Source of the DNA: Epiperipatus broadwayi
Taxonomy: Eukaryota; Onychophora; Udeonychophora; Euonychophora; Peripatidae
Reading direction: 5' to 3'
Length of the DNA stretch: 64,000 nucleotides
NCBI GenBank assembly: GCA_028023455.1
Contig: JAQFVV010012403.1
Span: 742,001-806,000 of the forward strand
The notes below the pieces were generated by a model. That model did no database searches. It was given only the letters and a program-made list of their open reading frames with translations, and had not been told where the DNA came from. Positions within the stretch are counted from its first letter, which is position 1, and each line of letters begins with the position of its first letter. This document shows positions 44,994 through 57,520 of the stretch, in pieces. The translations under genes were made by a program, and so were the position numbers.

Positions 44994-45955
44994 ATGGATA
45001 AGTGGCTGAAAACTGGAACTCTTAAAAGAGCTACAACTAATTTTGAAAATCAGTCTGTTGAGTCACCAGCAAGTACTTCTAAATCATGGTGATTTAGAAG
45101 TACAGGGTGATAAGCATGTAGTAACCAGTGGGCCTGTATGGTGAAAGATAAAGTTAGCGTTATTAAAAAAGCTCAAGACATCAGTGCTCCACCTAAAAAG
45201 AGGAAATATTGTAATGAATACTTGAAATTTGAGTTTTCATTCACGGGAGATTCCGACTATCCAAAGTCACTGTGTGCTATTTGTGGAGATATGTTATGTA
45301 ACAATGTCGTGAAACAATTTTTATTAATGTGCCATTTGCAGGCAAAACATTCAATGTATATAGAAAAAGATGTCAGTTTTTTCCAGCGACTATTAAGTGG
45401 CCTGAATCTAACTTCTTTTGTGCTATCTGCAAACAAATACAATGAAAATGCAGTTGAAGCGTCACACAGATTAAGTTCAGTTGTTGACCATGTCTGAAAA
45501 ATTAACAATATTTCGTTCTCAAATTAACAATTTCTCGGAGAATTAAAGAAATGTTTGATGACATTGAATCAGCAGTAAACGGGAGAATAAAAAAAGCACT
45601 TTCTTTTCTATACAAATGGATGAAAGCATTGATGTTTTCAATTTGTCAATTTTGCTTTTTATAGCAAGATATTTAAATGATCATGTGAATATTTTATTCC
45701 GTTCAGAAAGATGCACAGACAAGAACGTAATCAGAGCCATTCAGGATTATTTTTGTAAAAAAAAAATTGATTGACCCAATTGCTATGGTGTTTGTACAGA
45801 TAGTGGAAAATCTGTCTGGCTGTTATATAGGCTTACGTGGTGGTCATATCAAAGAAATTGCTCCCCATGTAGCTTGGAGTCATTACTGTATATACAGACA
45901 AAGCCTTTCAACCAAATCTCTTGCCACATACATAATCAGTATTCTATGAACTCTA
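44994..45955 (+). pseudogene. ZBED5-like hAT transposase, N-terminal part, decayed
   Basis: It opens MDKWLKTGTLKRATTNFENQ, stops at 45092, and continues PPKKRKYCNEYLKFEFSFTG and SDYPKSLCAICGDMLCNNVV, a BED zinc finger (C-x2-C...H-x-x-x-H in FLLMCHLQAKH). After a frame change come QMDESIDVFNLSILLFIARY, GVCTDSGKS and IAPHVAWSHYCIYRQSLSTK. QMDES and CTDSG hold the first two catalytic aspartates of the hAT RNase H fold, and the W...C/H block follows. The catalytic glutamate and the C-terminal dimerisation domain are absent. At least three frame breaks make it inactive. Confidence 0.88.
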
Positions 45956-46737
45956 CCATATTAAAAAAAAATTAATAATCTAATAAATTTCCATACAACA
46001 TATATAATATTACACTTAACTTAAATTCACAGATGAATAAGTAATTCAAATTAAAATAAATTAGTATTAAACATAAATAAATATTAGTTCATAAATGGAT
46101 GCATTAAAATTTTATATATATCAAATAGTCTTCTCAAAGTTTTTGTGCTAATGTAAGCTTATGTCTGTTTCATTAATAACTTTCCAGTTTCCGAAACATT
46201 TGGTTTTTGGTAATCCGAGTACAGTTTTTTCTTTCAGAGTTCATCAATCAGCCTCTCCACTTTATGGTCTTTCTTATTACCAGCTGGTCGTAAATAATTT
46301 TGTCTATTTATTTCATCATTAGGATGGCAATTCTATTATTTAGTCATTTTCCAAATTAGGATGGTCAGCATTGGTGTATTTCTTTTTTACCATGATCTTA
46401 TCAACCAATAGAATTTTGAAGGGAGTCAGCAGCTGTTATTCCAATCTCTGAACAAGGAAAACATTTTTTTTTTGACGTACGACAATGGATATCACTTTTC
46501 TTTATCAGGGTAGGTCTGGTAAATATTGCAGCTTTTTATTAATTAAATAAAGTTTTGAATTAACATTTACCACACCATATATTGCAAATTAGGAAGTAGT
46601 AATAACTCAAAGTCAAAATGAAATATCCTTGAAAATCTTCAGTTTTAAACACCTTCGTATTTATTTCAGAGTGCATGTCCTGAGGTTGAGGTTGATAAAA
46701 TATTATAAAAATGCAATATTTATTAGTCATGTGAGTT

Positions 46738-46770
46738 GGTTATATATATATATATATATATATATAACCA
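46738..46770 (+). repeat. (TA)n microsatellite with flanking inverted GGTTAT/ATAACC
   Basis: About 14 TA units lie between GGTTATATA and ATATAACC, followed by a second GTGAGTTGGTTATGTATATA. The block CATGTGAGTTGGTTAT is duplicated on both sides. Confidence 0.9.
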
Positions 46771-47164
46771 TTTTCATGTGAGTTGGTTATGTATATAATG
46801 AATTTAACACCCTTTTTTATTAATGTTGTTTTATTAACTTCTAATGTTTCAAAGGTCTGGCAGTCTTTTTCAGATCATCTTTTCTAACTTAAAATATATA
46901 TTCATTACGTCCTTTGATCATCAACTTATAGAACTCAATATTTTAAATAATTCTAATTAAAATGGAATGTCATATTTGTGATGTCATTTATACCTGTTTA
47001 AAGAGTGTTAAGTTTATATGAATGTGCTTACAGAATTAGGTTTGCAATCAGGTGGGTAGCTCCCCAATAGTTTGTTCTTTTATTTTCTGAATCATTTACT
47101 GTATCTATGGATTATAAATTTATTTAATGCATATTGATTATGTAAGTAATATTTACTAAGGCAA

Positions 47165-47530
47165 TAAACCTCAAGCATGTGCTCTTGAAAATGTGAAGGT
47201 AAGGACCTCTGCAGGTCTTAATCACAAGCTTACGCTTTTTTATAATTACAACTTTAAATTACTGTAATTAGATTTCTAACTATAAGATCTCTCCATTGAT
47301 TCATAAATCGAAAGATTTCGTGAGTACTAATGTGTAATAGGAATTGTGAACTTAATCAGTGAAGTATTGAATAGCTTCACACTCAGATCTAACCACTTCA
47401 GCTTCACCTATTTATATAGAAAGTAGGTTGAAGTAAAGAAGGGTTTCCCTCTTTTCTTCCAAAGCATAAGCTTGTGGTTAAGACCTGTAGAGGTCCCTAT
47501 CTTCTCATTTTCAAGTGCACATGTATGGAT
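47165..47530. repeat. Foldback repeat
   Basis: The left arm (47170-47240) has GCATGTGCTCTTGAAAATGT, AAGGACCTCTGCAGGTCTTA and ATCACAAGCTTACGCTTT. The right arm (47463-47525) is the complement: AAAGCATAAGCTTGTGGTTA, AGACCTGTAGAGGTCC and CATTTTCAAGTGCACATGT. The loop is about 220 bp with no coding frame. Confidence 0.85.
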
Positions 47531-50258
47531 GGATATTAATATTTCCTAAAAACAATGTTTTATGGATTATAATTAGATGGAGTTCTGGGGTGATGGAAAA
47601 TGTTTTGGTGAGCCAGACATTATAATTATAAAAGTAAGTATAAGTAATACTCAAAAGAACCATTCATCATCATGAATGATCAACAATAAAATAAATCAAC
47701 AGTCCATCTTGTAACTGGATTTGAACAATAAAAAATATAAATCAACAGTCAATCTGGTGACTGGACTGGAAATGGGTCTTCTGTAGACCAGGCTAACTAT
47801 TTTGCCTTTGCCACTCTATGGCTGATTATTGAAACCATTAATTTGAATGCATTACTTAAGTGCTAATTCTTCAAAATACATAACCACAAAATCTAAATAG
47901 TGCTATGATTTTAAAACATGCTGATCATCATCAATGCTCTGGCCACTTAGTTCCATTAGTGTACTGGCTATCTGTAAATTTAATTCCCAACAGACAAACT
48001 AAATAAAATGTAGTGCAGGGCTTTAAAGAATATTATCTTAGTACCAATCTAGAATCAACTAGATGCCCATAAAGACTAGTATACATCCCATATATTCAGC
48101 TGTAATACTCAAATCTAGCTCAGAGAACATAAGCTCTATAACTGTTATGGTTACCAAGAGATGATACCATACTAATATTCTATAACTATTTACAATTAAC
48201 TTCACTGGAATAATTTTAACAATTGAAATACAAGTTTATTAACAATAATAAAAATGGTATTAAGGTCTTTAGAATATGGCTATACATATAAATTAAGCCT
48301 TCTGATTTTGATTAATATACAATAAAAAATTGTCACATGTGTGATTTACAAAATTACTAGACACAATTCCAGTTATTACATTATGATTTACATATATGTT
48401 CCATATAGGTGCACAAACATACATTTTATTATTACATGAATATATTTCAATTGACATTTAAAGTACAATAATGATTATCATTTCAAGTTAAATGTTGAAA
48501 ACACCTCATACCGCGCACCAATGTGCAGGTAATTTATTATTTAGTATAAAATATTTGAACTGTTGTAATCTATAAACGAAATTCATTTTCTATCATATTT
48601 GGTAATAGTAAAAATTTATTTTCCTTTTTATAGGGCAAGATTTAATATATATGTGTGTGCATTTAGCCATTTATGCACACACTGACATTTACATATTTTA
48701 GTTTGACACAATAATAAGTTATTCAAAATATATTTTCTGTAATTAATTCCTTGGTTAAAATACATTAAGAGTATGTAAAATTCACATATGCATGTGTAAT
48801 ATATAAAATATAATTTGATTAAGCTATTAAACTTTATTACAGCTTTCTCTTTTTCTTTTTTAAAAAAAATAGTCAATTTTTGATGGATTAGAAAAGTTCT
48901 TTTTTATCTGGTTACCTTTAACTAATTATAAATGTCTTTAAAAAAATATATTCCAATAAACTTCTTTTGTTTGTGTTTTTCTACTCTAAAAGATCTTGAA
49001 GTTTTAGAAGTGTCTATGAATCGATCATTTCATTCAAGCAAAACTATTTGTGTTTGTTTCACTTTTAGAATGTCTCTTAATTATTTCTTTTTAATAAACG
49101 AAAAATAAAATCGTTTTTAGAATTAAAAATATAAATTTCCAAATGTCTTTGTTTTCTCAATAAATGATTTAAAATAATCGTTATAGATTATATATCTTAC
49201 TTTTAGAATGTCATTTTAAAATGAATTATTAAAAAAAAATCTTATTTAAAATTTTGTTCACATTATAAATAACGCTACTCACCATTGTATATATGTTGAT
49301 CTGTGTTTCTCGCTGCATATAGCTGAAATAGCATATGTATAATTACTTCTTCATCAACTGGTGGTTTCGCTTGGGCAAGCTGATAGACTGGCTTATCATC
49401 GAGATCAGTACAGTGCAGGTAAGGTTTGTTCTACTGTTAGCTTCCACTTAGACTAGGATTTGGTAAGCTTCAGGCCAGCAAGCTATTTTGTTCTCATTTG
49501 TTCAGGCTAATGATTCAGAAGTGACCCAGCTTCGTGTAAATCAAAACTCCTGTGAAGGAAAATAGTAGCAGCTCCTGGATCTACTGACCTGCCTTCAATT
49601 GTTTCATGTTCATTCTCTAATTCTGGAAAACCAACTTCAACAGTACTGCAAACTAAAGCAAAACTTCTAACCAACTGCTCCTCAAAAATTTTAAAATCAA
49701 ACTGAACTGATATTTTTATCAGTCCTTTTTTATAAGAAAAGTCTGAGGTAATAAAAACATCTTAATTGAAAACAGAGTTTTTTCTGTCTAATCCTTATTT
49801 TGATTAAAATCAATTTTAATCTTTTCAAATCACTTTTAGTTTCAAGCTACTTTTGGAAGCAACTTTCTAATTTTATCAAAAGTGTGATATACATGTTTTT
49901 ATTTATATAGAGCATTAATTAAAAGACTTCAAAAATAAATAATAGAAATTTTTACAATTATCAGAAACATGCTTGTTTTTTAATTCAAAATCAGAATATA
50001 TTAATTTATTTAGACCTTTTTAAATGTTTTATTTATAACAAAATTCTGTTTTAAATCCAAAGTTATTTAATTCTTTTATTAGGATTATTTTATTTCAAGG
50101 AAATGTAGAAAATATTTACAGAAATTTTGTCTGTGTTTATTTCTACTTTTTCTTTACTTTATATATATATATATGCACACACGACTATGTTGTTGTGTGC
50201 CATGTAACCCAACCAGTTACAGTACTTTTATTTGATTAAGGCATTTTTCTGTTTTTAG

Positions 50259-50356
50259 GGGTCTTGATGTTCCTGCTGTTGAGCTCGTCATCAATCACAA
50301 TGTGCCACAAATTGCAAAAAACTATATTCACAGAGTTGGAAGAACTGCAAGAGCTG
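50259..50356 (+). CDS. DDX49: DDX49 exon with motif V end and motif VI
   Basis: The acceptor is GTTTTTAG, ending at 50258, and the donor GTAATA at 50357. It reads [20 protein letters not shown] and then [12 protein letters not shown]. The two arginines of HRVGRTAR (motif VI) are the arginine fingers that sense ATP across the domain interface, and both are intact. It ends with the first base of a glycine codon completed in the next exon. Reading on in frame runs into intron sequence. Confidence 0.97.
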
Positions 50357-50880
50357 GTAATATACCATACGATATTTTTTTTAGATTTTTTTTCTTCCGC
50401 ATCTCTCACTTATTTAAATGTATTTAATAAAAAAGGTTCAGTACAAAGATGTAAAAAAATTAAGCTTAACTTCACATTTAGTCTGCATTAGACAGAAATC
50501 ATTCTAGAACCAGTTGTTGAGTAGAAGTGAATAGTAAATGAAAGCACAAATAGTCTGATTAATTTGTCTTTTTCTGGCATGATGCATCATTTTGAAAGTG
50601 TATTCATCATCTTTTATATTAAAAGCCCTAAGTTTTGCACCTGAACAGTTTTATTTGTATGGCTTTAAATGTCATTAACGCCACTCATTAGCGTATTTGT
50701 TAGACCGCTAAAATATTAATTTCTATCTTAAAGCTCAAGAAAGTTACTTAACAAAGTAATAGAAAAACATGAGAGAATTTTCTAAATAAGAAAGCATATT
50801 AAATTGATAAATTTTTTATGATTTTTAAAGTATAAATAACATTTTTTAAATCTAAAGTTTGATTTATATATATAAACAAA

Positions 50881-51245
50881 CTGGCTGCCGAAAGGAGTTT
50901 GCTATTAACTGAAAGGAGACCCTTTGATTCCTCTTGAAGGCCTTAAAGGAACTGAGCAGGGCAAATTCCTAATGTCCACTCCATACATAATTGTCATTGC
51001 AGCTGTTATTACTATGTGATTATTCATAAAGTATACGAACATGGATGGGCTGCTCACCAACATGCAGTAGCCAGCATGATGAGTTTATTGGCTTTTTACC
51101 TCTGAGTTTAATATCAAGAAACACCATGTTTTTCTTCTCAGTTGCCTGATAAGGCAGAATGAATGCTTGTGGAAATGATAAGGAATTTGGAGAGACCTTT
51201 ATCCTCCAGTGGATTGATAATGGTTGATGATGATAAACAAACTAC
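50881..51245 (+). repeat. Dispersed repeat copy 1, with RTE-like 3' tail
   Basis: CCTTTGATTCCTCTTGAAGG, CCTTAAAGGAACTGAGCAGG, GATGGGCTGCTCACCAACAT and GTTGCCTGATAAGGCAGAAT are shared with 60458-60709. This copy adds 32 bases after CTGGCTGCC. It ends CCTTTATCCTCCAGTGGATT, GATAATGGTTGATGATGAT, the kind of tail seen on RTE-type LINEs. It may be the untranslated 3' region of such an element. Confidence 0.8.
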
Positions 51246-52654
51246 TCTTCAAGCAAACTTTAAATCATCCTGCTAATAAATTCACATGCAACATCTCATT
51301 AGTCATGTGATGTCTTAATAGTATTGTAGTCAACAACTTTCTTACCAACTTTAACATCACATCAAAATATCACCAATGAACTCCTCCAGGATGATCATTT
51401 CATAATTTACTATCACCAATCATCACCTGACATCAGAGACATCTGGTAGCAACTTAGTTTAATATATGAAACCTTTTTTTTATATAAATCAAATTTCCTA
51501 TCAGTTAGATATGAAAGCACACAAATATAATATGATTTTCAATGTTAAACTTTTAAATATTGCTGAAAATGAACCTAAGGCAGAATTAAAATTATGCAAA
51601 ATTATCACATTAAACATTAATTAGCATCAATTAATAATTTACTATATCGCAAATCCAATAAGCAAACACTAATATGAGTTCTGTATATTCAAGTTACTTT
51701 TCAAGCAAAGTTTAAATCATTCAATCTCATTGTTTAAAAGCTTAATTTTTAATAATATATATGTAATATTTTATAAAAAATGCTTACCAAAAAAATTTTT
51801 TTTCTTTAACCATAATTTTCATTGTTATATGTCATTTGAAATCAATATGCAATGTCCATAATTTAATTCAGTCAATCACTTTAATATGTGGAATGTATCA
51901 TGGTTTTATTAAAAGCAAGTTTTAGTTCATCAAGGAAGAGAAATTAATGTTTTATCTTTCTTTTTTTTTCCTTTCTACTTTAATTAACCACAAATTAATA
52001 ATGAAATTCAATGAAAGCATGTATTTAAAAAATATACTGCCATCACTGAAGACTTACTGAATCAATGTTAATGCTGTTTGAAATTCAGCCTGCCAACACT
52101 GTTAGATTGGACAAACAGCTGGGCAACCTTGAAATGTTGTATTGTCATCAATACCTAACAGGTATAAATTTGAAGAAAATCTGTTTGATAGAAGGATGTT
52201 AAAAGTAGGTGGTAAGATTTTAGCCAAATAAACAGACAAACAGAATTTCTAAGTTAAATAAAAGTGTTTAAAAAAACCTCAACATATTTATCTTGTGCTG
52301 TAATGTAAACCTCGGCATATTTTGTGCGGTAGTATCCAATTGGTTTGAAGTTTAGACTATAAAAGGAATAGGCTGTGTACGTTTACATTGAGATGTTACT
52401 TGCGTAATCAGCTGAGAAATTTGTTTATATTCCACGATGACACACTTATGCTGGAAAAAGTAATTGATATAATTTTAATATGATGTCAGAGTTGGTAAAA
52501 AGTTTTTTATATGAGAATATTGGCTGGTTGATTTTAAACTTTGTTTGAAGAGCATTTTGTTTATCCAGTTGCTAATTTAGTCTTAGTGTATTTATTTGGT
52601 TTATATACATATATAACTAATCATTATTGAAAAGAAATTATTTGTATAAGGCTT

Positions 52655-52790
52655 CTGCATAGTATGACCCTGTGGGTAGAGTGTCCTACTTGAGATCACG
52701 AGGTCCTAGGTTCAATTGTGGTGCTCACAGGTCTGGCGCTCAAACTTCTTATGAATTCTCAATTAGTAAAGCCATACGCCTTTATTTTTT
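52655..52790 (+). mobile_element. Possible tRNA-derived SINE, family 3
   Basis: TATGACCCTGTGGGTAGAGT, GTCCTACTTGAGATCACGAG and GTCCTAGGTTCAATTGTGGT have A-box-, anticodon- and B-box-like spacing. TCTGGCGCTCAAACTTCTTA follows. A weaker relative lies at 13255-13360 (GACTCTGGAATG...ACACCCAAACTTCTTATGAA) and perhaps at 53210-53330. Confidence 0.5.
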
Positions 52791-53035
52791 GTTCTGTATA
52801 AGAATTTATTTTTTCATTTAGTTCTAATCTTAATTGAACTATGGTCACTATTTTTTTCACTAGATCAAATAATATATTTTTTAATTATTTTTTCCAATTC
52901 TGTATAGGAGAGAAGAATGTTATATAATAGGAAACAAGCAATAGCAATAGAATTAGGGCCAACCAATTAGATAACTGCCACCAATAGTGCTAAATTAGGC
53001 CTATCCATCAAACTTGATCTACAATTCTTTGCTTA

Positions 53036-53145
53036 ACAAAGCCAACTGTAAAGTGTTCCACTTTTGCAGGGCATTAAAGGGATTGTGTTAGTAAAGCCAA
53101 CTGTAAAGTGTTCCACTTTTGCAGGGCATTAAAGGGATTGTGTTA
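53036..53145 (+). repeat. Tandem duplication of a 55-bp unit
   Basis: AAAGCCAACTGTAAAGTGTT, CCACTTTTGCAGGGCATTAA and AGGGATTGTGTTAGT occur twice with no difference I can see, so the duplication is recent. Confidence 0.95.
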
Positions 53146-53391
53146 GTATAGACTTAGTTGGAAGTTGATAATGATATATAATATTATAACATTAAAGAAG
53201 AATCTTATGATTAAGCGTCTAAGTTCATGGTTTGGGGTTCATATGCATGTAGAGTGGGTGTAACAGATTTTCCAAGTATGCTTCAGATTTAAATTCTCAA
53301 CTCATAAGTAAAGTTGCAATCTTCACTAATAATCAATAGGCTGTTATATAGCTGTAGGTGCCACATTCTTTTTTCACTCATTTTATTTTTG

Positions 53392-53830
53392 GTAACCTCA
53401 GATATATCTAGCCACCTTTGAATATCTTTGATCTTTTGGTAGAAGAATGAAGTATGTCAAAATAGAGCAACGAATAAATCCCTCAATTTACATGTAAAAT
53501 CTGCATTGATTATAGTACTTATTTACATTATTGTACTTATATAGCGAGAACTATATAAGCATGAGTATGTACCATGTGGTTTATGATTATTTTGTTTCTG
53601 TGGAATGTTCATCCAACATCCATGTATACTTTGATTATGTATTCAAGCCACAAGTTTAAAAAATAATGAAATAGCCTAAGGTTTTGAATCTAATTAAAAG
53701 CTCAGAGATGACTACATTATATCAGAAAAAATGTCTGATATTTTTTAAGATATATTGGCTGATTCATTGTAACCTCAGATATATATATAGCTACCTTCAG
53801 ATACCTTTGATCTTTTTGGTAAAAATATTA
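53392..53830 (+). repeat. Direct repeat, two units about 375 bp apart
   Basis: GTAACCTCAGATATATCTAG with CACCTTTGAATATCTTTGAT recurs as GTAACCTCAGATATATATAT with ACCTTCAGATACCTTTGATC. Both are followed by CTTTTTGGTA-like sequence. The family is not recognised. Confidence 0.75.
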
Positions 53831-53936
53831 GGTATTTTTTTATTTTTTAATCCAATCCTGAATATGTATGTAATGATTATTTTGTATTTATATTTGTTTT
53901 TTATAATGCTTATGTAATATTTGTTATGTTTTTCAG

Positions 53937-54011
53937 GGCGCTCTGGTAAAGCTATCACTTTGGTAACACAGTTTGATGTGAATCTTCTTCGAGCTGTCGA
54001 AGAAGCAATCA
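53937..54011 (+). CDS. DDX49: DDX49 exon, end of helicase core
   Basis: The acceptor is GTTTTTCAG, ending at 53936, and the donor GTTAAG at 54012. It reads (G)RSGKAITLVTQFDVNLLRAVEEAI. GRSGKAITLVTQFD follows motif VI and closes RecA-like domain 2, matching the GRQGQAITLVTQYD type of DDX49. The last base, A, joins AT at 63680 to make asparagine. The donor +3 base is T, so it is a slightly weaker site than the others. Confidence 0.94.
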
Positions 54012-56994
54012 GTTAAGTATTGTGCCCTATTCAATAATGGAAATAATAACAAGAAATTTAAAGTCTTAGTAGGATATAACTTTATTAAAGTTGTTTCTAA
54101 ATTTTGTAGAGTATTACTTAATTTTTAATTACCGTCTGTTTAAATTTTACAAAAATTATATTGTTTTTATAAAAAAAAACAATGTTAACCACAAACACAT
54201 CTCAAATGCATAATTTTTTTAATCGTGTGATGTTGCAAATAATGAAGTGGGTTCTAAGGGAAAATGTGAAATACCCAGGTTTTTTTTTTTTGTTTGCATA
54301 TGGTGTGACATTTTTTTGACAATAGCATTAAAAATATCGATTATTAAAGACGTATGTGAAGGTAGTTAAAACATTCAAAAATTACATCAGTAACACACAC
54401 ACGACCTACAAAACATCATGATCTTTACTTACACATTTCGCTATTTATTAACAATCTATTAGCCAACTATTAGAAACTAATATGAAAATATTTAGATAGG
54501 AGATTACTGGATAAGGATTTATTAGGCGCTACTATTGGGCATTTATTGATTACTAAAGCTTACACTAGATGGCATAAATGTAGTGAAATTGGAAGAAAAT
54601 TGCTAAAATTATATTCATTAAGGAGAAGTCTAAGATATTAATAATCAATGGGATGGGTTGAGGTCAAAGAACGGAAAATATGTCACAAATCTGGAGTAAT
54701 ATAAACCTTTTGTATGCACTTCTTGAAATTGATCTGACAAAAAATAAAAAGCGAATGATTTAAAAATTTCTCTGAAATGTTCATAATCTTTTCCATTTTT
54801 GTCCTAATGTACTTTACGCAATGCCTTATTTAAGTCCCATGTAACAGTTTTGATTATTTAGCACTTCTAAAAAATAATTGTATTACATTGTTTCTTTACA
54901 TAATCATGGATAATATCTGTGTATACATAAATTTACTATTAGTTATAAAATATTTTCAGTATATACTATATGCATACTTATATTTATTTCTATACTTGAT
55001 GTTTATTTATATATTTGGTTTATATATGTGTAATAATACATTTAATGTATTTTATAAACAATAGTAAATTTATGTATCTGTCTCTGTAAATACATATTAT
55101 AACAGTCGGGAAGATGATTGAAGCTACAGTCTTACCGTATCTGCTGCTACAGAGCGCCACTAGGCTACTTAGAACCTAGAAAATTTATAGAGTAGGGAGA
55201 TACGCGCTGTTAAGATCTGATTTTACATATATTTTTATTCCGACCGTTAGCCCAATGTCACTAGCTCAGCAGAGCAATAGAGATTTATAAAATATGATTC
55301 TTATCAGAAAATATTTTAAATATTAAAAATATAAAATAAGCCACTGCCAGTAATTAACACACAAACATTTATTTACACACATATATATAAAATTTAGCAT
55401 TATTATTTTAGTATGTTTACTTTAGCATTTAACTACATTTTTAACTTTTATTTTGAAGTTCGCACAGATGAATTTAATAGTTTATTTAAGTGTCGAGTAT
55501 GAATAAACTACATAGATCGCATTTGAAAAGAAAATATTTATCCCTGATTTAACCTTAGGCCAAAAGTTCCCAGTCAAAACCAACGCCAATCTATCTGATA
55601 TATCGATGTATTCAATGTAGCATGAATACGACAGCACCAAAATGACATACTGTCAGGAATGTACATCTGAACAGCATGGTTAATAGACGACATTGACTCT
55701 CAACCAAATAGGAATGCTACATCTATCGGCAAGAACAATAAACAAAAAACTCCATAGGAAGGGACTGCGTTTTCCGTCTTACTATCCCTTCCATAGGCAA
55801 AAAAGGGGGGTGCAGCATATAAATCGATCCTGCCCGTAGCAAATCTCATACTACATCTACTAATTACACCAATATATCCAATCCATTGACCCAATTTAAC
55901 CACGAAACAAATAATCTAAGATTACCCTCCCTTAAACTAATATATATAATTTTACAAATCTATGCAGACATTCACGCCCGACTTAAATTTAGCATTTATT
56001 ACAAGTTGCTTAATAATAAAAAAAAATCATAATTAAACTTAAAAGAACAAAAAAAAAATTAAATGGAAATGATTTTAAAAAATACATCAAATGACATTAT
56101 TAATATTAATTTACGTTGGTCAGATAGGATTCTATTGCTATCATTTAAATACTGGGAAAGTTTATATTTTAGAGTTCTTATTGTTTTCAAATTAATTAAT
56201 GTTCATTAGATTTCATAAAGTTCTTATGATTTTAACAAGTCCGTAGTTTCTAATTTTTTGCAGTTGCTTGCCATTTGGAGCCAGCGTTAATTTCCCGATG
56301 TTCTGTGGTCCTCAATATAGGAAAAACGATGTTATTTCTCTATCCTTTTAGCAAAACTGAAGGGATTGAAGAGTGCATCTTTTCAATCCCTTCTCCTTCA
56401 ACTCTGCACTAACACATATCACCACTGCTGTCATACATCTCTGTCTTAATTAATTTTCACTCACTTTTTATGGTAGACTTTCGGATCCAGAGGACATTAC
56501 ATCACGACGATGGTGATGGTCTTTTCACTGAGGTCCAATTCCCCGATGGATTTCTTTCATTGGCCATTCTGTCCCTATTGTTTTTCCTCTCCTATCTGAC
56601 CTTTGCTTATGCATTTTGAAATGCCCAAGGGCTAGTTTACTTTTACTAATTAAAATAATCATTTCCATTTTATACAATAGAATTAATTAAATTGTACATT
56701 CTTTTTAACGGTATATATTTATCTTTAAATCTTTTAAGTTTTTTTCTTAAAATTTGGTTTTAAAATACTAATTTTTAATAGTTTTCTTTTAATAATTTTT
56801 CATCTGTGCGATTTTATATATATAAAGTTTAAATGACTTTTAACTTTCAATTTTTATGTCTTAAAAAAGAAGTTTTTATATGCGAACTTTTCTTTTTAAT
56901 TTCTACTTTTTAAAATAAATAATGTAACGGCATGTGTGCCCGTTACAATATATAATGTTATAATATGTTTATAAATACAATTTTTGGAAGCTTG

Positions 56995-57352
56995 TTTATT
57001 GTATATATATATATATACACACACACAATCTGTCTTTTCAACTGTATGGGAGTCTTCTTCAGTACTATGATATAATGGCAAATAAAATAAATACCTATAT
57101 AAATAATACAATAAAAAATGTAATCGATAAAAAATTAAATATAATAAAACTAAAATAAATGTGATAAAATGAAATTAAAACCAAATAAAATAATCCAGAT
57201 AATATAAAATAAAATTATATTTTTTTATTGATCACATTTTTATTGTATTATTTATGTAGTTAATTTATTTTATTTTAATTGTCATTATTTCATAGCTCTG
57301 GGAAAGGCTACAGGACAGTCGAAATATCAGATTATGTGTATATATTTATATA
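56995..57352. repeat. Inverted pair carrying hammerhead-like motifs
   Basis: The left arm TATATATATACACACACACA with ATCTGTCTTTTCAACTGTAT is complementary to the right arm GGACAGTCGAAATATCAGAT with TATGTGTATATATTTATATA. AAATAATACAATAAAAAATG and GATCACATTTTTATTGTATT also pair, around a 100-bp AT-rich spacer. The left arm on the minus strand reads CTGAAGA, then AGACTCCCATACAGTT, then GAAAA. The right arm motif is damaged (CTGGGAAAGGCTACAGGACAGTCGAAA, given here in its parts). Confidence 0.8.
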
Positions 57353-57487
57353 TACAATATTTTTTTTTTTCACTAAAAACTATTTGAAGTAAAGTGTAGA
57401 AATTGTATTTATATTAAATATTACAGCAAAATAAAGGATATGTTTATGTTAAGAAATAATGTAATACAGTTGTTTTTTTAGATCTGA

Positions 57488-57520
57488 AGATAGTTGCTAA
57501 GGAGTCGAAACTTATCGAAA
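57488..57520 (+). ncRNA. Hammerhead-like motif (CTGAAGA type), single
   Basis: CTGAAGA is followed by TAGTTGCTAAGGAGTC and GAAAC. The helix II arms are poorly paired. The order and spacing equal those at 18.84 and 29.75 kb. It sits 140 bp past an inverted pair with the same motif. Activity is unlikely. Confidence 0.35.

Larger units (their letters stand above)
36630..50258 (+). other. DDX49 intron (13.6 kb)
   Basis: It holds a LINE end (37605-38268), SINEs (38985-39160, 41600-41830, 42144-42200, 43206-43292), a hammerhead family B repeat (39180-39450), the hAT remnant (44994-45955) and a foldback (47165-47530). The spans 36640-37600, 38280-38980, 39500-41590, 45960-47160 and 47540-49270 show nothing I recognise. 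The span 49280-49700 is more complex and GC-richer than its surroundings but matches no family I know. Confidence 0.75.
50357..53936 (+). other. DDX49 intron (3.6 kb)
   Basis: It contains the RTE-like repeat at 50881-51245, a tRNA-like SINE near 52660, a 55-bp tandem duplication at 53036-53145 and a split direct repeat at 53392-53830. In 50360-50880 and 51250-52650 I see only AT-rich sequence. A short stretch at 52085-52180 is of higher complexity but unrecognised. Confidence 0.75.
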
